From Microbacterium croceum (GTDB taxonomy: Bacteria; Actinomycetota; Actinomycetes; Actinomycetales; Microbacteriaceae), in assembly GCF_023091245.1 (NCBI RefSeq), contig NZ_JAHWXN010000001.1, positions 1,922,001-1,986,000 of the forward strand: 64,000 nt of DNA, read 5' to 3'. Under the pieces are notes generated by a model. That model saw only the letters and a program-made list of their open reading frames with translations. It was not told the origin of the DNA and searched no databases. Shown here in pieces: positions 34,802 through 43,718 of this stretch; the stretch's first letter is position 1, and every line of letters begins with the position of its first letter. Made by a program: the position numbers and the translations under genes.

Positions 34802-35229
34802 ACCCGATCACGTACGCGTTCGGTATCCTTGCCGCGCTTCTGGCGCTCTTTGCCATCATCGAGCTGATGCGCCGGGGGACGCTCCGCGAGCGTCATGCGG
34901 TGTGGTGGTTCGTCGGCGGTCTCCTCGCGCTCGTGATCGCCGTGTTCCCGCAGACTCTGACCTGGGCGGCGAGCGTGGTGGGGGTCGCTCTCCCTATCAA
35001 CCTCGTGTTCTTCGTCGCGATCGGGCTCCTCTTCCTGGTGAGTCTCCAGTACGGCGCCGAGCTCACCCGTACGGAGGAGAAGATGCGGGTGCTCGCCGAG
35101 CAGTCGGCATTCCACCGCCAGCGCATCGAGATCCTCGAGACTCGTCTCGCGGAACTGGTTGAGCGCGACGTCGAAGAGCCCGAGATCGGTTCCGCGGCAG
35201 CGGATGCTGATGCCGAGGGTGAGCGGTGA
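34798..35229 (+). CDS. DUF2304 domain-containing membrane protein
   Basis: 143 residues. Three hydrophobic segments (about 3-23, 36-58, 66-86) with the family pattern RHAVWWFVGGLLALVIAVFP, then a helical, probably coiled-coil tail with charged residues (RQRIEILETRLAELVERDVE). Overlaps the GT2 gene by 4 nt and the next GT4 gene by 4 nt. No enzymatic motif. Confidence 0.85.
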   Translation: MNPITYAFGILAALLALFAIIELMRRGTLRERHAVWWFVGGLLALVIAVFPQTLTWAASVVGVALPINLVFFVAIGLLFLVSLQYGAELTRTEEKMRVLAEQSAFHRQRIEILETRLAELVERDVEEPEIGSAAADADAEGER

Positions 35230-36458
35230 GCCGCCCGGCCCGGGCCGTCATCGCCTCGCGGCTGTTCCCGCCGGAGGTGAGCGCCGGCGCCTTCCGGCTC
35301 GGTGCGCTCGCCACCGCTCTGCGGGAGCAGGGCGATGTCGTGGTGCTCACGACGACGCCCCCTCCGCACGCGCCGAAGACGCCTGATGCCACCGGCGTCG
35401 AGGTGCGCAGGTGGCCGGTGCTCCGGGACCGCGGCGGGAACGTCCGCGGGTACGTCCAGTACATGAGCTACGACGCGCCGCTGTTGCTGCGTCTGCTGTT
35501 CGCGCGGTTCGACGTGGTCGTGGCGGAGTCCCCTCCGACCACCGGGATCATCGCTTCGCTCGTCGCCGCCGTCCGTCGGAAACCGGTCGTCTACTACGCA
35601 GCGGACGTCTGGACCGATGGCGTCATCTCGATGGGCGCGTCGAAGCCCGTCATCAGCTTGATGCGCTGGATGGAGCGCATGGTGCTGCGTCATGCCGCGG
35701 CCATCATCTCCGTGTCCGACGAGGTCACCGAACGGCTGCTCGTGCTCGATGCGGACCCCGATCGGATCGCGACGGTGGGCAACGGCATCGACACCACCGT
35801 CTTCACACCGGAGGTCGCCGTTCCCGCCGGGGAAGCGCGCTACTTCGTCTACACCGGGACGATGTCGGAGTGGCAGCGCCCTGATGTCTTCATCCGCGCT
35901 TTCGCGCAGATCGCCGAGGAAGCGCCCGATGTGCGCATCAAGTTCTTCGGCCAGGGAGCCGTGGAGCACGAGCTCCGCGCCCTCGCAGAGGAGCTGGTCC
36001 CTGGCCGTGTCGACTTCGGCGGTGTGGTCAGTCCTGCGCAGTCGGCGGGGTGGATCCGCGGTGCTGTCGCATCGCTGGTGAGCATCGTGCCCGGTATCGG
36101 ATACGACTTCGCGCGCCCGACCAAGACCTATGCCGCGGCGGCGGTCGGGACGCCTGTGCTGTTCGCCGGACCCGAGACCGGATCGCGGCTCGTGGAAGAG
36201 GCGGGGCTCGGCGTGGCCGTGGCGTTCGAGGTCGAGCCGATCGCGCTGGCGATGCGCGATCTTCTCGAGGACGCGCAGACAGGCCGGACCGCGCAGAGGC
36301 GCGAGGCGCGCGCATCATGGGCTAAGGAGAACGTCTCGCTGACCGCCGTCGCTGCGCGGGTGGCGGGGGTGGTCTCGCAGGTTCGCGAAAGGCGGACGAC
36401 TAAGATCGGGGGTGCGCAACACGCGTATCCCCGCCCCGATGAAAGGCCTGCTTCGTGA
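35226..36458 (+). CDS. GT4 glycosyltransferase
   Basis: 410 residues. N-terminal ASRLFPPEVSAGAFRLG, mid VYYAADVWTDGVISMG, DEVTERLLVLDADPDRI with VGNGIDTTVFTPE, and donor site FGQGAVEHELRALAEEL plus a later acidic pair (VEEAGLGVAVAFE). Close to WcaI-like enzymes. The ordinary GT4 'E(x7)E' element is partly degenerate near SLVSIVPGIGYDFARPTK. The C-terminal ~25 residues are poorly conserved in character and overlap a possible internal promoter (36401-36406). Confidence 0.82.
   Translation: MSRPARAVIASRLFPPEVSAGAFRLGALATALREQGDVVVLTTTPPPHAPKTPDATGVEVRRWPVLRDRGGNVRGYVQYMSYDAPLLLRLLFARFDVVVAESPPTTGIIASLVAAVRRKPVVYYAADVWTDGVISMGASKPVISLMRWMERMVLRHAAAIISVSDEVTERLLVLDADPDRIATVGNGIDTTVFTPEVAVPAGEARYFVYTGTMSEWQRPDVFIRAFAQIAEEAPDVRIKFFGQGAVEHELRALAEELVPGRVDFGGVVSPAQSAGWIRGAVASLVSIVPGIGYDFARPTKTYAAAAVGTPVLFAGPETGSRLVEEAGLGVAVAFEVEPIALAMRDLLEDAQTGRTAQRREARASWAKENVSLTAVAARVAGVVSQVRERRTTKIGGAQHAYPRPDERPAS
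36401..36406 (+). promoter_or_regulatory. Possible internal -10 (TAAGAT) before the diacetamido-sugar genes
   Basis: TAAGAT inside the end of the GT4 gene, 48 nt before GTG 36455; would permit separate expression of the three sugar-nucleotide genes. Confidence 0.3.
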
Positions 36459-37066
36459 CCTCCAACGGCAACGTGCGGATCGTCGACTCCGCCGATGTGT
36501 CCGCAGATGCGTCCATCGGCGATGGATCCTCCATCTGGCATCTCGCGCAGGTACGGGAGAATGCGCAGCTCGGTGAGAACTGCATCGTCGGGCGCGGCGC
36601 CTACATCGGCACCGGCGTGATCATGGGTGACAACTGCAAGGTGCAGAACTACGCGCTCGTGTACGAGCCGGCGAAGCTCGCAGACGGCGTCTTCATCGGT
36701 CCAGCGGTCGTTCTGACCAACGACACGTACCCCCGTGCCATCAACGCCGACGGCACGATCAAGAGTGCGCACGACTGGGAGCCGGTCGGCGTGACCATCG
36801 AGACCGGTGCTGCGATCGGGGCGCGCGCGACGTGCGTCGCTCCTGTGACGATCGGCGCCTGGGCGACCGTCGCGGCCGGGGCCGTCGTCGTCAAGGACGT
36901 CCCCGCCTACGCATTGGTCGCCGGAGTTCCTGCCCGCCGTATCGGCTGGGTAGGGGAGTCCGGCGTGCCGCTGACCCCTGGCGATGCCGCGGGCACCTGG
37001 GTGTGCCCGACTACCGCAGAGCGCTACATCGAGACTGACGGAAAACTGATCAAGGAGACCGTGTGA
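36455..37066 (+). CDS. UDP-3-amino-sugar N-acetyltransferase (WbpD/WlbB-like, left-handed beta-helix)
   Basis: 203 residues. Hexapeptide repeats form a left-handed beta-helix: SIGDGSSIWHLAQVRENAQL, NCIVGRGAYIGTGVIMGDNC, and GAAIGARATCVAPVTIGAWA. TNDTYPRAIN matches WbpD/WlbB enzymes, which acetylate the 3-amino group of UDP-GlcNAc3NA. Its stop overlaps the next aminotransferase start by 4 nt. Together with the two following genes it forms the WbpB-E-D set. Confidence 0.9.
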   Translation: MTSNGNVRIVDSADVSADASIGDGSSIWHLAQVRENAQLGENCIVGRGAYIGTGVIMGDNCKVQNYALVYEPAKLADGVFIGPAVVLTNDTYPRAINADGTIKSAHDWEPVGVTIETGAAIGARATCVAPVTIGAWATVAAGAVVVKDVPAYALVAGVPARRIGWVGESGVPLTPGDAAGTWVCPTTAERYIETDGKLIKETV

Positions 37067-38160
37067 GCGAGTTCATTCCCCCCGCAAAGCCCATCATCGG
37101 CGAGGAGGAGCGCGAGGCTGTCGATCGTGTGATGCGCAGCGGAATCGTCGCACAGGGCCCCGAGGTCGCCGCCTTCGAGAAGGAGTTCTCCGAGCACTTC
37201 GTCCCCGGGCGTCCGTCCGTGGCCGTCAACTCCGGCACGGCCGGCCTGCACCTGGGCCTGCTGGCCGCGGGCGTCGGCGCCGGCGACGAGGTCATCGTGC
37301 CGTCGTTCACCTTCGCGGCGACCGGAAACTCCGTCGCACTCACGGGCGGCACGCCGGTCTTCGTCGATATCGAGCCGGAGACGTTCACTCTCGACTCCGA
37401 GGCGGTCGCTGCCGCGATCACGCCACGGACGAAGGGCATCCTCCCCGTCCACCTCTACGGCCACCCGGCGCGGATGCGCGAGCTCGAGGCGCTGGCCGCG
37501 GAGCGCGGTGTCGCGCTGTACGAGGACGCCGCACAGGCGCACGGCGCATCGCTCGACGGTCGTCCGGTCGGATCCTTCGGCGAGTTCGCGATGTTCAGCC
37601 TCTACCCGACGAAGAACATGACCAGCGGCGAGGGCGGCATGGTCACGACGGCGACCGACGAGATCGCCCGCCAGGTGAAGCTCCTGCGCAACCAGGGCAT
37701 GGAGCGCCAGTACGAGAACGAGGTCATCGGGTTCAACGCCCGCATGACCGACATCCACGCCGCCATCGGTCGCGTGCAGCTGACCAAGGTCGACGCGTGG
37801 ACGAAGACCCGCCAGGCCAACGCCGCGTTCCTCGATGCGAACCTCGAGGGCGTCGTCGTCCCCCCGGTCGCCGAGGGAGCCGTGCATGTGTACCACCAGT
37901 ACACGATCCGTGTTCCCGAGGATCGTGACGGTTTCGTCGCCGCGCTGAAGAGCGAGCACAACGTCGGAGCGGGTGTCTACTATCCGATCCCGAACCACCG
38001 GCTGCCTTCGCTGACGCACTTCGCTCCGGGTCTCGATCTTCCCGTGACAGAGCGCGCCGCGCGCGAGGTCGCCTCGCTTCCGGTGCACCCTTCGCTCAGC
38101 CAGAACGACCTGGAGCGCATCGTCGCCGCGGTCAACGCCGTCGCGAAGGCGGGCGCCTGA
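37063..38160 (+). CDS. DegT/DnrJ/EryC1 sugar aminotransferase (WbpE/WlbC-like)
   Basis: 365 residues. PLP lysine Lys184 in YPTKNMTSGEGGMV; family hallmarks VNSGTAGLHLGLLAAG, PSFTFAATGNSV, YEDAAQAHGAS and GFNARMTDIHAAIG. WbpE-type enzymes add an amino group from glutamate to UDP-3-keto-GlcNAcA. It sits between the acetyltransferase and the dehydrogenase exactly as such pathways require. The next ATG overlaps its stop by one base. Confidence 0.93.
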   Translation: MSEFIPPAKPIIGEEEREAVDRVMRSGIVAQGPEVAAFEKEFSEHFVPGRPSVAVNSGTAGLHLGLLAAGVGAGDEVIVPSFTFAATGNSVALTGGTPVFVDIEPETFTLDSEAVAAAITPRTKGILPVHLYGHPARMRELEALAAERGVALYEDAAQAHGASLDGRPVGSFGEFAMFSLYPTKNMTSGEGGMVTTATDEIARQVKLLRNQGMERQYENEVIGFNARMTDIHAAIGRVQLTKVDAWTKTRQANAAFLDANLEGVVVPPVAEGAVHVYHQYTIRVPEDRDGFVAALKSEHNVGAGVYYPIPNHRLPSLTHFAPGLDLPVTERAAREVASLPVHPSLSQNDLERIVAAVNAVAKAGA

Positions 38161-39143
38161 TGGTGCTGCGCGCGGGTCTCCTCGGTGTGGGGATGATGGG
38201 CCGTCATCACGCTCGTGTGCTCCGCGAGATCGATGGTGTCGACCTCGTCGCGATCGCTGACCCGGGTGGCGACCCGCATGGGGTGGCCGGGGATCTCGAC
38301 ATCCTCCCGGACATCGACGCGCTGATCGCCGCGGGTATCGACACCGCGGTCGTCGCTGTCCCGACCCGTTTCCACGAGGATGCCGCGCTCAAGCTGGCGG
38401 CCGCCGGTGTGCATACGCTCGTCGAGAAGCCGATCGCGCACGATGTGGCGGCAGGGCAGCGAATGGTCGAGGCGTTCGATGCCGCCGGTCTCGTCGGCGC
38501 TGTCGGACACATCGAGCGGTTCAACCCGGCTCTGCAGGAGCTGAGGCGCCGCATCGAGGCGGACGAGCTCGGAGCCGTGTACCAGGTCACGACCCGTCGC
38601 CAGGGTCCGTTTCCGTCGCGCATCGCCGATGTGGGAGTCGCGAAGGACCTGGCTTCGCACGATGTCGACCTCACGGCCTGGGTCGTGCAGAGCGACTATG
38701 AGCGCGTCTTCGCACAGACCGCCTTCAAGAGCGGTCGCGAGCACGAGGACATGATCACGATCACGGGGCGCACGGCATCCGGTGTCATCGTGAACAACAT
38801 CGTCAACTGGCTCAGCCCGATGAAGGAGCGCGTCACCGTCGTCACGGGGGAGAAGGGAGCCTTCGTCGCGGATACGTCGACCGGCGACCTCACCTTCTAC
38901 GCGAACGGCACGATCCCCCTCGAGTGGGAGTCCGTGTCGTCGTTCCGCGGGGTCTCCGAGGGAGACGTCACACGCTATGCGTTCGCGAAGCGCGAGCCGC
39001 TGCGTGTCGAGCATGAGGCCTTCCGCGATGCCGTGCTCGGGCAGAAGACCGACGTCGTGACCATGGAGCAGGGACTTCGGACTCTCGCTGTCGTGGAGGC
39101 TGCTCTGGAATCGGCGAGCACCGGCGCCTCCATCATCCTCTGA
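38160..39143 (+). CDS. Gfo/Idh/MocA oxidoreductase (WbpB/WlbA-like)
   Basis: 327 residues. Rossmann motif GVGMMGRHHARVLREIDG; EKPIAHD, the catalytic-loop lysine motif; C-terminal alpha/beta domain with GHIERFNPAL and DLASHDVDLTAWV. In the WbpB/WlbA role it oxidises the C3 hydroxyl of UDP-GlcNAcA to the 3-keto sugar that WbpE aminates. The last enzyme of a three-gene set. Confidence 0.92.
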   Translation: MVLRAGLLGVGMMGRHHARVLREIDGVDLVAIADPGGDPHGVAGDLDILPDIDALIAAGIDTAVVAVPTRFHEDAALKLAAAGVHTLVEKPIAHDVAAGQRMVEAFDAAGLVGAVGHIERFNPALQELRRRIEADELGAVYQVTTRRQGPFPSRIADVGVAKDLASHDVDLTAWVVQSDYERVFAQTAFKSGREHEDMITITGRTASGVIVNNIVNWLSPMKERVTVVTGEKGAFVADTSTGDLTFYANGTIPLEWESVSSFRGVSEGDVTRYAFAKREPLRVEHEAFRDAVLGQKTDVVTMEQGLRTLAVVEAALESASTGASIIL

Positions 39144-39171
39144 TTCCCGGCACATTCCCTTCCTGTGAGAT

Positions 39172-40392
39172 ATGACCTCTGATTCGATCGCTTCCGACCG
39201 GCGCCGCACGGCGCTGGTGCTCTCTTACTCCCGCATCGCCACGGACCCCCGTGTTCGCCGGGAGATCGATTGGCTCCGCGGTGACGGGTGGACCGTCGAC
39301 ACGCTCGGCCTGGGGGAGCACCCGACGGAAGCGGTTCGCGACCATTTCGCCCTGAAGGAGCCCTTGTCGTGGACCGTCGGGCGCCTGGGCACGCTCGCCA
39401 CCCACTATCTTCTGGCGGCTCGCACGCGATTCCGACTCCTGGTCACCCGCCGCGTGCCGCGCGAACTCCGGGAGCGCATCAGGAACGGCGCGTACGACCT
39501 TGTCGTCTTCAACGAGTACGAGTTCGTGCCATGGGTGGAGGACCGCCGCGATTTCACCGCCTCGGCGCTTCGCGGGAAGCGTCATCTGGACCTTCATGAG
39601 TATCGTGATCCGGACGTCCGCCGCCGCAACTTCGGCGGGCGGCTCACCGGCCCCCACTATCGCTGGGTGAGGCGGCACATCGGGTCGCGGTTGTTCACGA
39701 GTCGTTCTGTGGTGAATACGCCCATCGGCGTGCTCTACGCGGAAGAGTTCGGAATTCCCGTTCCCGCGGAAGTGCGGAACGCGCCGCCGTTCGTGCCCGG
39801 ACTGGAACCGAGCACCGTCGACCCCTCGAACATCCGGATGCTCTTCCACGGCCTGCCCAGCTGGGCGCGGGGTTTCACGGAGATCCTGGCTGCGATGCGG
39901 GATCTGCCCGATCACTTCTCGATGACCTTCATGCTGACGGACAACCCGGCCGTGCATGCGAAGCTGCGACAGGAGATCGCGGATCATCCCGCGAAGGACC
40001 GTATCCACATCGTTCCGCCCGCACCGATGCGAGAGATCGCGGAACGCATCAACGAGTACGACCTCGAGATCGTCTTCTACCGTCCCAACGGCTCGTACAA
40101 CATCCAGTACGCGATGCCGAACAAGTTCTTCGAGGCCGCGCAGGGCCGACTCGCGCTCGTGGTCGGAGAGACGCCGACCATGGCGCCGCTGGTGCGAGAG
40201 TTCGGCCATGGGGTCGTGGTTCCGGAATTCACGTGGGAGTCCTTGCGTGACACTGTCGCGGCACTCGACGCGGACCAGGTCGCGCACATGAAGGAGAGAG
40301 CGAGTACGGTGGCTGCCGAACTCAACTCCGCGTCGGAGGGCCGGGCGTTCCTCGCAGCCATCAGTGAGTCAGCGGGCGGGAGTTCACGATGA
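39172..40392 (+). CDS. Glycosyltransferase (GT4-like), paralogue B
   Basis: 406 residues sharing blocks with paralogue A: LVLSYSRIATDPRVRREIDW, HLDLHEYRDP, VVNTPIGVLYAEEFG, and MPNKFFEAAQGRLALVVGET. FYRPNGSYNIQYAMPNK lies just before the shared block. The ATG is preceded by no strong ribosome site. It is coupled to the ABC exporter by a 4-nt overlap, so it probably builds the unit that this exporter moves. Confidence 0.8.
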   Translation: MTSDSIASDRRRTALVLSYSRIATDPRVRREIDWLRGDGWTVDTLGLGEHPTEAVRDHFALKEPLSWTVGRLGTLATHYLLAARTRFRLLVTRRVPRELRERIRNGAYDLVVFNEYEFVPWVEDRRDFTASALRGKRHLDLHEYRDPDVRRRNFGGRLTGPHYRWVRRHIGSRLFTSRSVVNTPIGVLYAEEFGIPVPAEVRNAPPFVPGLEPSTVDPSNIRMLFHGLPSWARGFTEILAAMRDLPDHFSMTFMLTDNPAVHAKLRQEIADHPAKDRIHIVPPAPMREIAERINEYDLEIVFYRPNGSYNIQYAMPNKFFEAAQGRLALVVGETPTMAPLVREFGHGVVVPEFTWESLRDTVAALDADQVAHMKERASTVAAELNSASEGRAFLAAISESAGGSSR

Positions 40393-42203
40393 AGGCGAAC
40401 TGGGCGCTGTACAAGGAGACGCTGGGTGTTCTTCCGCGGAGCGCGGCCCGTTTCCTCGCGTTCTATGCGGCCGTCATGGGCGCGTTGGCTCTGATGGACG
40501 GCTTCGCTCTCGGAATGCTCGCCGTGGTGATCGCGCCTCTCGTGAGCAGACAGCCCATCACCCTGCCCATCGTGGGCACCTTGGAGGGCGCGCAGGTTCT
40601 GATCCCGCTCGGCCTGGTATGCGTGCTGATCGTGCTCAAGGGCGTCTTCGCGCTCATCCTCCAGTGGTACGCCACACGACGCTTCGCCGCCTACGAGCTC
40701 CAGCTCGGCGTACGCGTGTTCGACGGGTACATCCGTGCTCCATGGATCGAACGTCTGCGCCGCAATTCCTCGGACCTCGTGCGGATCAGCGATTCCAGTG
40801 TGAGCACGACGATCTCCGGTTTCCTTCTTCCCGGTGCGTCGGTCATCGGCGAGTTCATGAGCTTCTTCTCTCTCATCCTCGTGCTGGGGATCGCGCAGCC
40901 CTTCGTCGGTCTGGTGACGCTCGTCTACCTCGGAGCTATCGCACTGGTGCTCCAACTCCAGATCTCCCGTCGCTCGAAGCAGGCGGGGCAGGTGGCGCTG
41001 CGGTATTCGTTGCGCTCCTCTCGCCTGATCACGGAGATGATCGGTGCGCTGAAGGAGGTCACGCTGCGTGGCAGCGCCTCCGAGGTCGCCGGGGTCGTAC
41101 GGGAGAACCGCGCGCATGCGACCCAGGCGCGTGCCAACTCCCAGTTCCTCGCTCAGGTCCCGCGCTACGTGCTCGATGTGGCGCTGATCGGTGGAATCGT
41201 CGTCGTCGGTGCGACCGGGTTCCTGACGGACGGGACCGTGGATGGCGCAATCGGATCGATCGCGCTGTTCGGCCTCGCCGGGTTCCGTCTCGCCCCCTCG
41301 CTCATCAGATTCCAGAGCGTCCTCCAGCAGCTGAACGTCAGTGCGCCGCACGCACGCGCGGTTCTGGAAGAGGTCCGCCGCTCGGATCGCTACATGGAGG
41401 CGGCCAGCATCGGGGATACCGCCGTGCTCCCGCCTCAGCCCAGAGCACTGCGTCTCGTGGACGTGGGATTCCGCTACTCGCCCGACTCGGCCGAAGCCGT
41501 TCGGGGCGTCGACATCGAGATCCCCTTCGGATCCCAGGTGGCGTTCGTGGGTGCATCCGGAGCGGGCAAGTCGACGATGATCGATCTGCTTCTGGGATTG
41601 ATCGAGCCGACGCACGGTGCCATCACGGTCGACGACGTGCCCCTCGGAGGGGTGCTCAACGCGTGGCGGGCGCAGATCTCCTACGTGCCGCAGGAGGTCT
41701 CGCTCTTCGACGCGACCGTGGCGCAGAACGTCGCCCTGAGCTGGCGCACAGATTTCGATCGCGATCGAGTGCGGGAGGCGCTGCGCCGTGCGCAGGTGCT
41801 TCCGCTCATCGAGGGGCGCGAGGGCGGAATCGACAGCAGGATCGGAGAACGCGGACTGTCGCTCTCCGGAGGCCAGCGACAGCGTCTCGGGATCGCTCGT
41901 GCGCTCTACACCGATCCGCTCGTCCTGGTGATGGATGAGGCCACCAGTGCGTTGGACACGGCCACCGAAGCGGCGGTGACGAGCGCGATCGAAGAGCTTC
42001 GCGGCTCGGTCACCACGATCACCGTCGCTCACCGTCTGTCGACGATCCGTAACGCCGACATCGTCTTCTTCATGCGTGACGGACAGGTCGCCGCCGCAGG
42101 AACCTTCAACGAGGTCGTTGCGGCTGAGCCCGAGTTCGCACTGCAAGCGGCGCTGGCGGGGCTGATCGAAGCGGAAGACCCTCATGCCGACAATGGCCTC
42201 TGA
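40389..42203 (+). CDS. ABC exporter, fused membrane and ATPase domains (MsbA/PglK-like)
   Basis: 604 residues. An N-terminal type IV ABC membrane domain with six helices (to about residue 330), then an ATPase domain: Walker A GASGAGKST (about 388), YVPQEVSLFDATVAQNVALS (Q-loop), LSLSGGQRQRLGIARAL, Walker B LVLVMDEATSALD, and VAHRLST. Homodimeric exporters of this type flip lipid-linked oligosaccharides (PglK) or lipids. Neighbouring glycosyltransferases favour an oligosaccharide cargo. The next GT2 start overlaps by 20 nt. Confidence 0.92.
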   Translation: MKANWALYKETLGVLPRSAARFLAFYAAVMGALALMDGFALGMLAVVIAPLVSRQPITLPIVGTLEGAQVLIPLGLVCVLIVLKGVFALILQWYATRRFAAYELQLGVRVFDGYIRAPWIERLRRNSSDLVRISDSSVSTTISGFLLPGASVIGEFMSFFSLILVLGIAQPFVGLVTLVYLGAIALVLQLQISRRSKQAGQVALRYSLRSSRLITEMIGALKEVTLRGSASEVAGVVRENRAHATQARANSQFLAQVPRYVLDVALIGGIVVVGATGFLTDGTVDGAIGSIALFGLAGFRLAPSLIRFQSVLQQLNVSAPHARAVLEEVRRSDRYMEAASIGDTAVLPPQPRALRLVDVGFRYSPDSAEAVRGVDIEIPFGSQVAFVGASGAGKSTMIDLLLGLIEPTHGAITVDDVPLGGVLNAWRAQISYVPQEVSLFDATVAQNVALSWRTDFDRDRVREALRRAQVLPLIEGREGGIDSRIGERGLSLSGGQRQRLGIARALYTDPLVLVMDEATSALDTATEAAVTSAIEELRGSVTTITVAHRLSTIRNADIVFFMRDGQVAAAGTFNEVVAAEPEFALQAALAGLIEAEDPHADNGL

Positions 42204-43317
42204 CGTTCCCGCAGTCGATGTCATCGTCGGAGTGCACAACGGCGACAGGCCTATCGAGCGCGCAGTGCGTTCGGTGCTCGCGTCGACCGTTCACGTGCGG
42301 GTGAGCGTCGTCGCACACAACGTCGGCACGGATGTGATCGCCCGGCGCCTGGGGGAGCTGGTCGACGACCCGCGGGTGCGCATCCTCTCTCTTCAGGACG
42401 GCGTCAGATCCCCGGCGAACGCGTTCAATCGCGGTCTGGACGCGGCGACAGGGACGTACGTCGCCATCGTCGGTTCTGATGACTCACTCGAAGCCGGAGC
42501 GCTCGACGCGTGGGTCGCGCTCGCGGAACGACACGCTGCCGATGCCGTGATCGCACCGATCATCCGGGACGGCGATCATGCGGTCCCGACTCCACGGATA
42601 CGCGATCGCCGCCGCGTCCGCGTGCTGGACGCAGATCGCGACCGCGTGTTCGAACGCACAGCCGCGTTGGGCATTCAACGCAGGAAGACGACGGACTCGC
42701 TGCGCTATGCGACGGGTCTGCCCCGCGGAGTCGACCAGGAGTTCGGACTCCGTCTGTGGACCACGAAGAGGATCGTGTTCGACCCGGCGACTCCGGTCTA
42801 CCGTGAACATGCGGATCAGAACGATCGGGTCACGCATGCATTCGGACCGCTGATCGAGGACTTCGCCTTCCTCGACGGGATCGAATCGGCAGTCGCCGGA
42901 CTGGCGCTCCCTCTCCGTCGCGCGGTGGTCGCCAAGCTCGTTCGGGTGCATCTCGTTCCCGCCGTCAGCAACCGAGCCAGAGCGAAGAGTCTCGATACCG
43001 CTGATCTGGACGCGGCGGACGACATCCTGCGCCGGTTGAGCGCTCTCGCGCCTGGAATGCAACGCCTGTTGCCGCGCGCCCTTCGCGGCGACCTCGCGGC
43101 GATCAGACACCGGTCGGTTGCGGAGGCGGTCGACGTCACCCGCCGCTCGCGCTCGCGTCTCACGGAGGTGCTTCCCGATGATCCGTGGCTGTTCTTGCAT
43201 CGCCACGCGCCGCTGCGCAGTCTGAGCGCAGGACGTTCGGTGATGCGTCGGACGCAGATCGCGTACGCTGCACGCCGGCCGCAGACAACCGCTCCAGACG
43301 ATGGAGGTCCCCGATGA
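42184..43317 (+). CDS. GT2 glycosyltransferase
   Basis: 377 residues. GT-A start VDVIVGVHNGDRPIERAVRS, RVRILSLQDG-type strand, FNRGLDAATGTYVAIVGSDD (metal site) and VDQEFGLRLW region. The C-terminal ~150 residues are helical and not recognisable. It overlaps the ABC exporter end by 20 nt and the next small gene by 4 nt, so the run 40389-45025 is one translation chain. Confidence 0.82.
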   Translation: MPTMASDVPAVDVIVGVHNGDRPIERAVRSVLASTVHVRVSVVAHNVGTDVIARRLGELVDDPRVRILSLQDGVRSPANAFNRGLDAATGTYVAIVGSDDSLEAGALDAWVALAERHAADAVIAPIIRDGDHAVPTPRIRDRRRVRVLDADRDRVFERTAALGIQRRKTTDSLRYATGLPRGVDQEFGLRLWTTKRIVFDPATPVYREHADQNDRVTHAFGPLIEDFAFLDGIESAVAGLALPLRRAVVAKLVRVHLVPAVSNRARAKSLDTADLDAADDILRRLSALAPGMQRLLPRALRGDLAAIRHRSVAEAVDVTRRSRSRLTEVLPDDPWLFLHRHAPLRSLSAGRSVMRRTQIAYAARRPQTTAPDDGGPR

Positions 43318-43718
43318 AGGTCGTCGTTCTTGCGCCTCGGGGCGCGACAGCAGTCGACGCCATCCGGGCCACCGGTGATGTCGAGACGATCGGCTGGGCG
43401 CCATCGGGTTCCGACGTCGTCGTGCGTCGCCCCGCTCCGTGGGCAGCAGGTCTTCAACGTCGGCTGGGCTCGGGCATCCCGGTGCGCATCCTGCTTCGGT
43501 TCCTGGGAGCGGACGACGCGACGCAGTTCGCCAGGGCTGTCGCTTCAGACCCGTCCGCGCAGCGCGTGCTGGCATCCGCGGATCTCGTGGTCGCCGCCGA
43601 GGAGGATGCGACCTATGCCGCGTGGCGCGCCGCCCGGTCCTCCTCTCGCCCCCGCGCGGTCTACGGATTTGCGGCTGCCAGGGCGATCCTGGAGTCGGGT
43701 TCCGAGGAGACCTCATGA
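43314..43718 (+). CDS. Small unknown protein in a glycosyltransferase operon
   Basis: 134 residues. Starts as KVVVLAPRGATAVDAIRATG and contains VVAAEEDATYAAWRAARS and a short ARAILES tail. No membrane segment, signal or catalytic motif. It resembles a lone N-terminal half of a glycosyltransferase Rossmann-like domain (beta strand, then VVVAAEEDA near where a GT-B fold has its acceptor site), but that is conjecture. Reality is supported by 4-nt overlaps on both sides (ATGA at start and end) in a run of real genes and by ordinary codon use. Confidence 0.6.
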   Translation: MKVVVLAPRGATAVDAIRATGDVETIGWAPSGSDVVVRRPAPWAAGLQRRLGSGIPVRILLRFLGADDATQFARAVASDPSAQRVLASADLVVAAEEDATYAAWRAARSSSRPRAVYGFAAARAILESGSEETS

